A stretch of DNA of 64,000 nt. It comes from Halioglobus japonicus (GTDB taxonomy: Bacteria; Pseudomonadota; Gammaproteobacteria; Pseudomonadales; Halieaceae). The notes under the pieces were generated by a model. It made no database searches. It was given only the letters and a program-made list of their open reading frames with translations, and was not told the origin of the DNA. The stretch covers positions 3,472,001 through 3,536,000 of the forward strand of contig NZ_CP019450.1 in the NCBI RefSeq assembly GCF_001983995.1, read 5' to 3'. This document shows positions 8,609 through 16,409 of this stretch, in pieces. Each line of letters begins with the position of its first letter. Position 1 is the stretch's first letter. The position numbers and the translations under genes were made by a program.

Positions 8609-11071
8609 ATGACCCAGTCACAGTCTCTCCCATCCTCCGCCCGTATCGTCATCGTGGGAGGGGGCGTCATCGGTAACTCTGTGGCCTATCACCTGGCCCA
8701 CATGGGCTGTGACGATGTCGTACTGCTCGAGCAGAACGACATCACCTCGGGAACCACCTGGCATGCCGCGGGCCTGATGGTCACCTATGGCAGCCTGTCA
8801 TACACCACCACGGAAATTCGCAAATACACCCGCGATCTCTACGCCCGCCTGGAAGCGGAAACGGGCCAGGCGACCGGCCTCAATCAGTGCGGCTTTATTG
8901 AAGTGGCTACCGACCCGGACCGGCTCGAAGAATTCCGCCGAGCATCGGCCTTCAACCGCTATTGTGATATCGACGTGCAGGAAATTTCACCCCGCGAGGT
9001 ACAGGAGCTTTTTCCCCTGGCCGACGTCGACGATGTGCTGGCAGGGTTTTATGTGGCGGACGATGGCCGGGTGAACCCGGTAGATGTCACCATGGCACTG
9101 GCCAAAGGCGCCAAGATGAAAGGCGTCAAAACCTTCACCGGGATTGCCGCTACAGGCATCACTCGGCACAACGGCCGCGCTACAGGCGTTATCACCGACC
9201 AAGGCACCATCGCCTGCGAGTACGTGGTGAATTGCGCCGGCATGTGGGCGCGCCAGTTTGGTGAGGAGCACGGCGTGGTGATTCCCAACCAGGCCGCCGA
9301 GCACTACTACCTGATTACCGAATCGATTCCCGGCATCAGCAACAGCTGGCCGGTACTGGAAGACCCATCAAAATACGGCTACTACCGCGAGGAAGGCGGC
9401 GGCATGATGGTGGGGCTATTCGAGGGTCACGCCGCTCCCTGGCGGGTGGAGGGCATCCCTCGGGATTTCTCCTTTGGTGAACTCGAGCCCGACTGGGAGC
9501 GCATGACGCCCTACCTGGAAGCAGCCATGAGCCGGGTACCCGTCACACTTGACTCAGGCATCAAGAAATTTTTCTGCGGACCGGAAAGCTTCACGCCTGA
9601 CCTCTCGCCCCTAATCGGCGAAGCCCCTGAACTCCAGAACTACTTTGTGGCCGCCGGCATGAACTCGCTGGGCATTCTCACCGGCGGCGGCATGGGTCGG
9701 GTACTGGCGCACTGGATTCTCAACGGCCAGCCCGATGTTGATGTAACTGGGTTCAATATTGACCGCGCAGCTCGCTACCAGGCCAACCCGGATTTCCGCC
9801 GGGATCGCGGCAAAGAGACGCTCAGCCTCATGTACAAGTGCCACTACCCGACCAAAGCCATTGAGACGGCACGCAATGCCAAGCGCTCTGCGCTACACGA
9901 TCGTCTCGCAGCCCAGGGCGCCTACTTTACCGAAACCAGCGGCTGGGAATCGCCAGCATGGTTTGCCGCGCCCGGGGAAACACCCACCGAAGGTGAGCTG
10001 TCGTTTGGGCGCATGCACTGGTGGCCTCACTGGGAAGCGGAGCACCGCGCCTGCCGCGAGGGTGTGATTTTGATGGACATGAGCTTCATGTCGAAGTTTA
10101 TGGTGCAAGGCCGTGATGCCGGCACCGTACTGGACCGGGTATCCGCTAATCGTGTTAACGGCGCATGCGGCCGCATTACCTACACCCAATGGCTGAACGA
10201 GGCAGGACTGCTGGAAGGCGATCTCACCGTCACCAAGCTCGAGGAAGACAAATTCCTGGTGGTAGTGGCCGACACCATGCACCGCCACACCGAGACCTGG
10301 CTGCGCAGGCATATTGAAGACGACGAATTCGCCACCGTCACCGACGTCACCGGCGCCCTCACCCAGATCAACATCCAGGGTCCGCGCAGCCGCGAACTGC
10401 TGCAATCTGTCACCTCTGTCGACATGAGTAATGACGCCTTCCCATTCCGCGATGCCCACGATATCGATATCGGCTACGGCCGCGCCCTGTGTATTCGCAT
10501 TACCTATGTCGGTGAACTGGGCTACGAACTGTACGTGCCCTGTGAATTTGCCCTCACCGTGTATGACAAGCTGGTGGAAGCCGGCGACGCTTATGGTCTC
10601 ACACATGCCGGCCTGCGCGCCCTGGGCAGCCTGCGCCTGGAAAAAGGCTACCGCGACTACGGCCACGATATCGACAACACCGACAATGCCTTTGATACCG
10701 GCTTGGGCTTTGCTGTGGCCCTGAACAAAGAGGCGGACTTCATCGGCCGCGAGGCGGCCCAGGCATTCAAAGACGCGGCCCCTTATCAGCAGCGCCTGGT
10801 CTCAGTATTGGTGGAGGACCCGCAACCCATGCTGTGGCATGCGGAAGTGATTTACCGCAACGGCGTGCGCGTGGGCTACATCCGCGCCGGCAGCTATGGT
10901 CATACGCTGGGCGGCGCAGTAGGTTTAGCCATGATCGAAGCTGATGAGGTTGTCGACAGTGCCTATCTTGATAGCGGTGACTGGGAAATCGAGATCGCGG
11001 ACCAGCGCTATCCCTGCCGCTGCTCGCTAAAACCTCTTTACGATGCGGAGATGGCACGCATCCGCGCGTGA
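8609..11071 (+). CDS. Dimethylglycine/sarcosine dehydrogenase-like FAD-GcvT fusion
   Basis: The 820-aa protein has four parts: an N-terminal DAO-type FAD domain (IVIVGGGVIGNSVAYHL, residues 13-29), an FAO_M linker, a GcvT folate-binding domain from about 445, and a GcvT C-terminal barrel from about 720. His52 in SGTTWHAAGL is at the place where mitochondrial dimethylglycine and sarcosine dehydrogenases attach FAD covalently. Family members oxidise an N-methyl group and pass it to tetrahydrofolate as 5,10-methylene-THF. Length and order match the family. With the upstream aldehyde dehydrogenase and the distant PurU (40148) it suggests N-methyl amine catabolism. The exact substrate (dimethylglycine, sarcosine or another amine) is not decided by sequence alone. 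Confidence 0.85.
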   Translation: MTQSQSLPSSARIVIVGGGVIGNSVAYHLAHMGCDDVVLLEQNDITSGTTWHAAGLMVTYGSLSYTTTEIRKYTRDLYARLEAETGQATGLNQCGFIEVATDPDRLEEFRRASAFNRYCDIDVQEISPREVQELFPLADVDDVLAGFYVADDGRVNPVDVTMALAKGAKMKGVKTFTGIAATGITRHNGRATGVITDQGTIACEYVVNCAGMWARQFGEEHGVVIPNQAAEHYYLITESIPGISNSWPVLEDPSKYGYYREEGGGMMVGLFEGHAAPWRVEGIPRDFSFGELEPDWERMTPYLEAAMSRVPVTLDSGIKKFFCGPESFTPDLSPLIGEAPELQNYFVAAGMNSLGILTGGGMGRVLAHWILNGQPDVDVTGFNIDRAARYQANPDFRRDRGKETLSLMYKCHYPTKAIETARNAKRSALHDRLAAQGAYFTETSGWESPAWFAAPGETPTEGELSFGRMHWWPHWEAEHRACREGVILMDMSFMSKFMVQGRDAGTVLDRVSANRVNGACGRITYTQWLNEAGLLEGDLTVTKLEEDKFLVVVADTMHRHTETWLRRHIEDDEFATVTDVTGALTQINIQGPRSRELLQSVTSVDMSNDAFPFRDAHDIDIGYGRALCIRITYVGELGYELYVPCEFALTVYDKLVEAGDAYGLTHAGLRALGSLRLEKGYRDYGHDIDNTDNAFDTGLGFAVALNKEADFIGREAAQAFKDAAPYQQRLVSVLVEDPQPMLWHAEVIYRNGVRVGYIRAGSYGHTLGGAVGLAMIEADEVVDSAYLDSGDWEIEIADQRYPCRCSLKPLYDAEMARIRA

Positions 11072-11141
11072 ATCAGTATCTAGCAAGGTCTTCATCGCAA
11101 CATCCATCCAGAGCACGAAACGGCATTACGTGATACGGTTT

Positions 11142-11162
11142 CCACTTTCGCCTACAAAGCGG
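11142..11162. repeat. 20-21 bp palindromic repeat, copy A
   Basis: CCACTTTCGCCTACAAAGCGG is a one-mismatch palindrome (CC-CTTT/AAAG-GG arms). It closely matches the copy at 11751-11771 and shares the CTTTCGCCTA core with the copy at 14505. It marks the left edge of the accessory island. Confidence 0.4.
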
Positions 11163-11256
11163 TTATCGGGCATCCTGTCCAAAAAGTTTCGTGTCAGCTT
11201 TGAATTGAACACCTTATCTACCTCTAGGTAAGGGAGATTCGAAAGGTGTGGATGGG

Positions 11257-11508
11257 TTAGCGTTGCTTGTACTGAGTGCGGCAGTAGCCGCGCGAGATCT
11301 CCGGACTGCGCAACTCCTGGTGTTTGGTATTCCTGCCGCTGACGCGCGCCCGCCAGCGTTTAAAGGATGCAGGCTTGAGATGGCGCCGCATAAACGCAAT
11401 CACTTCGCTCTCGCCCATCCCAAATTGCTCGTGAATAGCTTCAAAAGGTGTCCTGTCCTCCCAGGACATTTCGATAATTCGCGATTGTTCGTCTTCAGTG
11501 AATGTCAT
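11257..11508 (-). CDS. TIGR03643 family protein
   Basis: This small 83-aa protein matches the TIGR03643/DUF2805 family along its length: a helical N-terminal part with RIIEMSWEDRTPFEAI, then EVIAFMRRHLKPASFKRWR and a basic tail with SGRNTKHQELR. The family is widespread in marine bacteria and looks helix-turn-helix-like, but its function is not known. ATG at 11508 is taken as the start; a TTG at 11526 would add six residues, and neither has a strong ribosome-binding site. It is isolated, facing the DMGDH-like gene across 185 bp that contain one palindromic repeat. Confidence 0.75.
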   Translation of the reverse strand: MTFTEDEQSRIIEMSWEDRTPFEAIHEQFGMGESEVIAFMRRHLKPASFKRWRARVSGRNTKHQELRSPEISRGYCRTQYKQR

Positions 11509-11705
11509 AGTGCGTGAATGTCTCAATGGGCAACGTTAGATGCAAAGTGTCGACTGTATATACGGTCGTAAGCTCCTATTGGAGCTAGGGTCGCCGCGTC
11601 ACACAACAAAAAACTGAATCCCAAGGAATAAACAGCCACAACGGTGGATATAACGAGGTTAGTGGCTGTACGCCCAGGATTGCTGCAACAGACTACTTAC
11701 GCTGT

Positions 11706-11725
11706 CCGCTATCGCCTAATTGCGG
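11706..11725. repeat. 20-21 bp palindromic repeat, copy B
   Basis: CCGCTATCGCCTAATTGCGG, with CCGC/GCGG outer arms and the TCGCCTA core shared with the other copies. Confidence 0.4.
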
Positions 11726-11750
11726 TCTTTTGGTATCGTTTCGCAAACGT

Positions 11751-11771
11751 CCGCTTTCGTCCACAAAGCGG
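11751..11771. repeat. 20-21 bp palindromic repeat, copy C
   Basis: The best palindrome of the set, with arms CCGCTTT and AAAGCGG around CGTCCAC. Read as RNA or single-stranded DNA it would form a 7-bp hairpin, like small REP-type elements. Confidence 0.45.
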
Positions 11772-11800
11772 CCGTTTGATTGCCTAAGCCGAATAAGCTT

Positions 11801-11818
11801 CTATCGCCTAATTCCTGC
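11801..11818. repeat. 20-21 bp palindromic repeat, copy D (degenerate)
   Basis: CTATCGCCTAATTCCTGC keeps the CTATCGCCTAATT half of copy B but has lost the right arm. Confidence 0.3.
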
Positions 11819-11895
11819 CTTCTAGCGAGCTTTAATCGGACGCGGCACTGGTCAAAAAATCGTGAATACAGGCAATTGCGCATGATTGAATGAGT

Positions 11896-11924
11896 TTGAC
11901 AGTGTCAAATACTTAGATTATTGT
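11896..11924 (+). promoter_or_regulatory. Sigma-70-type promoter
   Basis: TTGACA at 11896-11901, a 17-bp spacer and TATTGT at 11919-11924 form a good -35/-10 pair. The -35 box lies inside a perfect inverted repeat (TTTGAC-AGT-GTCAAA, 11895-11909), a possible repressor site. Transcription would begin near 11931, so the ATG at 11890 cannot be used and the coding start must be at 11946 or 11964. Confidence 0.5.
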
Positions 11925-11945
11925 CGAAAAAAGTCTAAAAGCACA

Positions 11946-12239
11946 ATGGGGCGTAGAAAACGGATGTTTTCAATAAAGCGTTTTTGCTCTCTTCTTCTGG
12001 TGACTGTTTCTGTAAGCGCGATGGCCCAAACGTCATTTGTGTTGGGTGAAGCTAGATGGGGTCAAGCCACCTGGGGTGCAAGCACCAGTGGGCCTGCAGG
12101 TGCAGCCCCCATACCTGCCATGCCGATTGAGGGTTTGGCTGCACTGGTCGCTCTCATGGCGTTGCTGCCTTTCTGGAAGGCCTTTAGGCCGCTATTGAAG
12201 CGCAAGCGCCTAACAAAACAATCGCTACCCATCAAATAA
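11946..12239 (+). CDS. Small exported protein with IPTL-like C-terminal sorting signal
   Basis: About 97 aa. After a basic start there is a signal peptide (MFSIKRFCSLLLVTVSVSAMA), then a short tryptophan-glycine region (ARWGQATWGAST). The C-terminal tripartite tail has IPAMPIEGL, a hydrophobic helix (AALVALMALLPFW) and a basic cluster (RPLLKRKR). That tail resembles exosortase-type IPTL/XrtH sorting signals, although the IPTL letters are not exact and no exosortase gene is in the window. ATG 11964 is the alternative start. It precedes the collagen-like DUF1554 gene by 67 bp on the same strand, which suggests a shared surface role. No function is known. Confidence 0.5.
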   Translation: MGRRKRMFSIKRFCSLLLVTVSVSAMAQTSFVLGEARWGQATWGASTSGPAGAAPIPAMPIEGLAALVALMALLPFWKAFRPLLKRKRLTKQSLPIK

Positions 12240-12306
12240 AACGACGCCCACGCTGATATGCAGGTAGGTCGTCACACAGCTAATTAGTAATAAATAGGAT
12301 TGAAGG

Positions 12307-13200
12307 ATGAAACAGAGCCAACACCGGTGCTTAGTTGTGACTGTATCAATACTGCTCTCTGGCGCTCTGTCGCCCATAGCGAACGCGCAGGTTACAGTGC
12401 CCAATGTGTTTGAGAATGGCCAAGTCGCCGATGCCGACGAGGTGAACGAAAACTTCAAGGCGCTGGCCGATGGTATTAACAGCCTGCCTGCTGGTGCCAA
12501 AGGTGAACAGGGCGAACAGGGCGTACCAGGTGCGGCTGGAGCAGATGGAGCACCGGGAGCAGATGGAGCACCGGGAGCAGATGGAGCGCCGGGTGATTCC
12601 TGCACCGTTTCCGAATGCGCCGCGTCCGCCACGGCAACGCTTACCTGCGGCGACAACACCTCCGTTGAGGTGCCTTGCGTTAAAGGGTATAAGACCGTTT
12701 TTATCTCCAGCGGCTTATACGATGGCAACCGCGGCGGACTCGTGGGCGCGGATGCTTTATGCCAGGGGCTTGCGAATGCCGCTGGTCTTGATGGCACCTA
12801 CTTGGCCTGGCTCGCGGACAATACCGGATCTCCGTCGACCCGTTTCTCGTTACCCCAAGACCTCCCTTACCGTCAGGTAAATGGTCTCGAGGTCGCGAGT
12901 TCGTACCAAGATTTATTTCAATGCAACAAAAACCCACCGCAAAATCAGTGCCTTTTCAACGATATACAAATCGACGAGTACGGTAATACCACTGTACCTT
13001 CTCGCGTCTGGTCGAATGTTGATCCTAATACCGGGAACGCTGTATCGACCGATCCGGCTGCACATTGCGAGTCCTGGGGACAGCTTTTTAGTTCCACCGG
13101 AAACATGGGCGCTTCTGGGTTGGGGCCGATCTTTACATGGACCGAAAACGAAAACCGTACATGCGAGTCTAACGGTCGTCTTTATTGTTTTGAACAATAG
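12307..13200 (+). CDS. Exported collagen-like DUF1554 protein
   Basis: The 297-aa protein has a signal peptide ending near SPIANA (about residue 27), a short coiled segment (ADADEVNENFKALADGI), a collagen-like Gly-X-Y tract at about 63-97, and a C-terminal DUF1554 domain. The domain runs from about GLYDGNRGGLVGADALC to the final GRLYCFEQ and has several paired cysteines. DUF1554 is an extracellular lectin/endostatin-like fold often joined to collagen stalks, so this is probably a trimeric surface or secreted adhesin. It ends 23 bp from the convergent end of a reverse transcriptase gene, an arrangement that recalls diversity-generating retroelements, but no template repeat was found. Confidence 0.78.
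   Translation: MKQSQHRCLVVTVSILLSGALSPIANAQVTVPNVFENGQVADADEVNENFKALADGINSLPAGAKGEQGEQGVPGAAGADGAPGADGAPGADGAPGDSCTVSECAASATATLTCGDNTSVEVPCVKGYKTVFISSGLYDGNRGGLVGADALCQGLANAAGLDGTYLAWLADNTGSPSTRFSLPQDLPYRQVNGLEVASSYQDLFQCNKNPPQNQCLFNDIQIDEYGNTTVPSRVWSNVDPNTGNAVSTDPAAHCESWGQLFSSTGNMGASGLGPIFTWTENENRTCESNGRLYCFEQ
12541..12594 (+). repeat. Three tandem 18-bp units in the collagen-like tract
   Basis: The unit GCAGATGGAGCACCGGGA occurs twice exactly (12541-12558, 12559-12576) and once with two changes (12577-12594), encoding ADGAPG repeats. Such in-frame repeats can expand or contract by slippage and change stalk length without breaking the frame. Confidence 0.85.
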
Positions 13201-13223
13201 CCACGCATCGGCAGCGCCTCATG

Positions 13224-14270
13224 TCACGGTGCGGGTGATAGCCCGCGCGTGGTCCGGGTGAGGGCTTTCTGTTCGACCAGCACCTGCGTCCCGGGCAAAC
13301 CCGCACACACCCAACGCCACCAGCGTGTTGCGTAAACCCCAATGCGGGCTTGGCCCGCACCTTGCTCATAAAGCTGGGTGATTCGCTCACGAAAACACGC
13401 GATGGTGTCCTTGGCTGGCGTCACGCCAGCACGGGTGTGGTGGTAGCCCAGAAACGTAAAGCCCCGGTCTATCTTGCCCACCCAGGTTTTGTCTGGATGG
13501 GTGCTGAGTTTGAGCTGCTGCAAGGTCTGCTGGATTAGGCGAATACCCCGCCTGAGTTGGTGACGGCGAGGCGTCATGATGACCCAGTCATCCATGTAAC
13601 GCACATAGGCAATTCCAGCGCGGTCCATCACATCATCCAATGGCTTGAGATAGATGGCCGCTAAGAGCGGACTCAGGGGCGAGCCCCGGCCTATGCCTTT
13701 TTTGATGACGTTAAAGATGCCACCCGATTCCACCGTGCGGCCAATGACCTGCGTGAGTAGCCGCAACACCGCTTTATCGGGCACCAGCGCATCCAGCTGT
13801 TGCAACAACACGGTGTGGTCGATGTTCTCGTAGTAACCCTTGACGTCGGAGCGAAAGACAAACTGATTCTGCGGCAGTTTAGCGCGCAACCAACGCAGCG
13901 CCCCCTTCAGGCCTCCCTGGCCTTTTACATGAGTACAGCGCGGCGAGACCGGCAAGGCTGAGCCCAGTACCATCGCCATCGCTTTCTGTACCAGGGCATC
14001 TTCGGCACACCACAGGTGGATGGGCTTGCCGTTGGCACTCAGCAGCCGCTGCTGCGGTCTAAAGTGATAGTTGCCGCTGCGCAGTTGCGCAATGAGTGCG
14101 GGGCGACGACTCTGCCAATGAAAACGCAGATGCCAAATATCGGCGTTGGCTGGGTAGCGACGGCGTTGCTGGCAGAGCCAGGCATAGGCTGCATCGATGG
14201 TGGCGTCATCGGCGATAGCGTCAAGCAGGGATGATGCGAGCTGTCTATTCATAGGGCGTTGCAAGCGCAC
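13224..14270 (-). CDS. Stand-alone reverse transcriptase
   Basis: This 348-aa RNA-directed DNA polymerase has recognisable RT motifs: FRSDVKGYYENIDH (first catalytic Asp142), GRGSPLSPLLAAIYLKPLD (motif 4, 194-212), VRYMDDWVIM (catalytic YMDD, 225-228) and FTFLGYH (271-277). It ends soon after the thumb, without an obvious maturase X or endonuclease domain, and no domain V-like intron RNA was seen around it. A self-splicing group II intron is therefore unlikely. Motif 4 reads RGSPLSP rather than the SQ form typical of diversity-generating retroelements. It converges with the DUF1554 gene. Met7 (14252) is an alternative start. The role is unknown; defence, retroelement or target diversification are all open. 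Confidence 0.82.
   Translation of the reverse strand: MRLQRPMNRQLASSLLDAIADDATIDAAYAWLCQQRRRYPANADIWHLRFHWQSRRPALIAQLRSGNYHFRPQQRLLSANGKPIHLWCAEDALVQKAMAMVLGSALPVSPRCTHVKGQGGLKGALRWLRAKLPQNQFVFRSDVKGYYENIDHTVLLQQLDALVPDKAVLRLLTQVIGRTVESGGIFNVIKKGIGRGSPLSPLLAAIYLKPLDDVMDRAGIAYVRYMDDWVIMTPRRHQLRRGIRLIQQTLQQLKLSTHPDKTWVGKIDRGFTFLGYHHTRAGVTPAKDTIACFRERITQLYEQGAGQARIGVYATRWWRWVCAGLPGTQVLVEQKALTRTTRGLSPAP
13225..13251. terminator. Hairpin at the convergent DUF1554/reverse transcriptase junction
   Basis: CACG-GT-GCGGG pairs with CCCGC-G-CGTG around a TGATAG loop. It starts 25 bp after the DUF1554 stop and overlaps the last codons of the reverse transcriptase. No T tract follows on either strand, so termination activity is uncertain. 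Confidence 0.35.
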
Positions 14271-14636
14271 AGAAGGCTCCGAGTTGAATCTTATAACAGC
14301 ATAGACCCGTTTGCCCGCAGAGACAGGGTGCAGGCTTGAGTGCCCGCTGACTGCAACGACAGATATGCGATTTTATACCTCTGTCCCCAGATCGATATGA
14401 TCTATGAGACTATAAAGCCGGCAAGAAAAGAAATTTGATCAACGTCCCCTTTGAGGTGATAGCGGACCTTTCTGGACACCTGGGCCATTTCGGCCCTTCA
14501 ATGCCCGCTTTCGCCTAGTAGCCGACAGTTTCTGACTGAAAATGTAAATCTAAGTGACTTGATCGGCTATATAAAACTGACTTCGATTCCCCCAACATGC
14601 CGACCTCAAAGAGAATACTTGGGGTAGGAATTGGAA
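14271..14636. other. Non-coding region upstream of the reverse transcriptase and SRD5A-like genes
   Basis: About 365 bp between divergent genes with no credible ORF. It contains a CTCTGTCCCC stretch near 14380, an AGATC-GATAT-GATCT inverted repeat near 14390-14404, and at 14505-14524 another copy of the island palindrome (CCGCTTTCGCCTAGTAGCCG). An RT-associated non-coding RNA or template repeat would be expected here, but I found no segment resembling the 3' end of the DUF1554 gene. Confidence 0.4.
14505..14524. repeat. 20-21 bp palindromic repeat, copy E
   Basis: CCGCTTTCGCCTAGTAGCCG keeps the left arm and core of the repeats at 11142 and 11751; the right arm is degenerate. It shows that the element occurs on both sides of the DUF1554/reverse transcriptase pair. 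Confidence 0.4.
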
Positions 14637-15431
14637 ATGGATTGGTTGATGTCCGCCGAAGTGTACAAGTTCGTACTGATAGGGAGCTTTGTGTATGCGG
14701 CATTGATTCTGGTCGGCGCTTTTATGACCGAGGCTCCATATGGGAAGCTGGGGGCGGAGCGTGGAGGAATCAACCTTTCACCGAGACTTGGGTGGTTTCT
14801 TATGGAGTTACCCGCAACGCTGAGTTTTGTCTGGTTCTATATACATGGGAAGAATGCCCAAGCCTTGGTCCCGATGATTTTTCTGGGTATATGGTTGGTT
14901 CACTATGGTAATAGAGGTTTCATCTTTCCTCTGTTGATGCGAGTTGCCAAAGGTTCGAAAGGAACTTTCTCGATCATCGTGGTGGTCTCTGGCTGGCTTG
15001 TAACTACTCTCCACGGCTACCTCAATGCGGTCTTCATCTCACACCTGAGTACGCACATCACCGCAGAGTGGCTGTCAGACCCTCGATTCATCATCGGTAT
15101 TGCCATCTATATTTGTGGCTTCCTCCTTAATCTGCAGTCCGATTCGATCATTCGCAATCTTCGGAGTCGACAAGAAGTTGAATCTGGGGAGAAAGTTTAT
15201 CGGGTACCAGAAGGAGGATTATTCAAGTACGTTACCAATCCTAGTTATTTCAGCGAACTGCTCTCATTCACGGGGTTCGCGATTGCCACTTGGTCGCTGG
15301 GAGCAGTTTTCGTGCTCGCAGTGAGTGCGGCTAACTTGATCCCGAGAGCATTCCAGGTGCATCATTGGTATCAGGAGAAATTTCCCGACTACCCGCGCGA
15401 GCGGAAGGTGCTAATCCCGTTCATCATCTAG
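14637..15431 (+). CDS. Steroid 5-alpha-reductase-like membrane protein
   Basis: About 264 aa with six or seven hydrophobic segments. The C-terminal part carries the 3-oxo-5-alpha-steroid 4-dehydrogenase signature: VPEGGLFKYVTNPSYFSELL, then RAFQVHHWYQEKFPDYP. These residues bind NADPH in characterised SRD5A/isoprenylcysteine-methyltransferase-like enzymes, which reduce a C4-C5 double bond in steroids. ATG 14637 was chosen because AGGA at 14626-14629 is well spaced; TTG 14631 is also in frame. The local DNA is AT-richer than the flanking core, so it may be acquired. Steroid reduction is plausible but unproven, since the fold is shared with other lipid-modifying enzymes. Confidence 0.75.
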   Translation: MDWLMSAEVYKFVLIGSFVYAALILVGAFMTEAPYGKLGAERGGINLSPRLGWFLMELPATLSFVWFYIHGKNAQALVPMIFLGIWLVHYGNRGFIFPLLMRVAKGSKGTFSIIVVVSGWLVTTLHGYLNAVFISHLSTHITAEWLSDPRFIIGIAIYICGFLLNLQSDSIIRNLRSRQEVESGEKVYRVPEGGLFKYVTNPSYFSELLSFTGFAIATWSLGAVFVLAVSAANLIPRAFQVHHWYQEKFPDYPRERKVLIPFII

Positions 15432-15563
15432 GTTAAATCTGTGCGAAAAGTGGATTAGTTGAGTAGTCGGGTTTAATTGGAAGCGGAAGTCGCGCGGCGG
15501 TTGAGAAAGCGTCCGCTTCTGACCCTAAGCTACCAGTCGATAAATGGATATCCCTGAACGGCA

Positions 15564-16169
15564 ATGGATAGTGCAATAAAATCAGCATATATAGTTTTAT
15601 TCTCGATGATCCTCTGGATGGGCGCTCTCATCGTGGTTCTTGCTGCAAATGATATCCCCGCATTCACCGCTTACCTTGGCTTTGCGCGAGGCGAGTCAGG
15701 CAATTTAATAAGCTGGCTTTGCGCACTTATCATCGCGGCCCTGTACATCAAGTCAGCGTCCAAAAATACCGACATTCGACGCTATCTTTTCAAGCTCGAT
15801 TTTTTGAAGGCCGCGGCGATTGTTGCAGCTGTGTGTGCGGGCATCGTTGAAGAAATGGTGTTTCGAAAGTGGATAATGGACTATTTGCACGGCAAAAATT
15901 TTTCTATCTACTTGCAAATTGTATTGTCTGGATTGGCCTTTGGCCTGGCCCACCTCTTGTGGGGTCTTAGGAACTACAAGGCAGGAATCAATGCCGCTTT
16001 ATCCACGACGATTCTAGGTACAGCCCTGGCTTGCGTCTATGTCATTGGCGATCGTAGCTTGGCACCTTGCATCGCTGCCCATTTTATCATCACAGCCATG
16101 ATTGAACCGGGACTAGTTATTTCTGCGGCTAGAGACAGGCTAGGCTTTTGGTCTGAGAAATCAGAATGA
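15564..16169 (+). CDS. CPBP family intramembrane glutamic endopeptidase
   Basis: This 201-aa integral membrane protein carries the three CPBP (Abi/Rce1-like) motifs: E96-E97-x3-R (IVEEMVFRKW), F-G-L-A-H (LAFGLAHLLWG) and a late AAHFI histidine. These form the glutamate/histidine active site of intramembrane CAAX-type proteases. Bacterial members act in prenyl-protein processing, bacteriocin immunity or unknown roles. It follows the SRD5A-like gene on the same strand with 132 bp between, a gap that holds another AAGCG/CGCTT palindrome near 15505-15520. It lies in the AT-richer island and may have been acquired together with its neighbour. Confidence 0.82.
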   Translation: MDSAIKSAYIVLFSMILWMGALIVVLAANDIPAFTAYLGFARGESGNLISWLCALIIAALYIKSASKNTDIRRYLFKLDFLKAAAIVAAVCAGIVEEMVFRKWIMDYLHGKNFSIYLQIVLSGLAFGLAHLLWGLRNYKAGINAALSTTILGTALACVYVIGDRSLAPCIAAHFIITAMIEPGLVISAARDRLGFWSEKSE

Positions 16170-16409
16170 TCTTTGGCTGGGGGCGAGTGTAAGCCGGGTA
16201 GTGGCCTCCATATGATTCCTTGTGAAGGTGCGGTATTTTTCGTCAGCGAGATTCAAACCAAAGGCTCCCAGGATAACAAGTGATGGCTCCTGCCATGCGG
16301 GAGTGATCGGCATAAATTGTTCACGGAGAGCTCCGATTTTTCATTCCAAAATCCGCTGCGTCACCTACACTTTTTACTAGACATTTCCAAGGCAGCTTCC
16401 CATCAACCC

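Larger units (their letters stand above)
11509..11895. other. Non-coding stretch with palindromic repeats
   Basis: About 390 bp without a convincing gene. From 11706 to 11818 it holds three variants of the same short palindrome: CCGCTATCGCCTAATTGCGG at 11706-11725, CCGCTTTCGTCCACAAAGCGG at 11751-11771 (arms CCGCTTT/AAAGCGG) and CTATCGCCTAATTCCTGC at 11801-11818. The spacing of about 45-50 bp is nearly regular. An A+T-rich promoter follows at 11896. Confidence 0.45.

Noticed and set aside
13224-14270. Group II intron-encoded maturase
   Set aside because: The protein ends after the thumb region without a clear X or endonuclease domain, and no domain V/VI-like RNA or interrupted host gene is visible.
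14371-14390. Terminal remnant of a REP-associated transposase element (CTCTGTCCCC)
   Set aside because: Only a short match to a commonly seen sequence, with no second end and no transposase gene nearby.
12307-14636. A classical diversity-generating retroelement with template and variable repeats
   Set aside because: I compared by eye the last 130 bp of the DUF1554 gene with 13201-13223, 14271-14636 and 11509-11945 on both strands and saw only a 10-base chance match (CTGGGGACAG). RT motif 4 is not of the SQ type and no Avd gene is present. The idea is kept only as a hypothesis.
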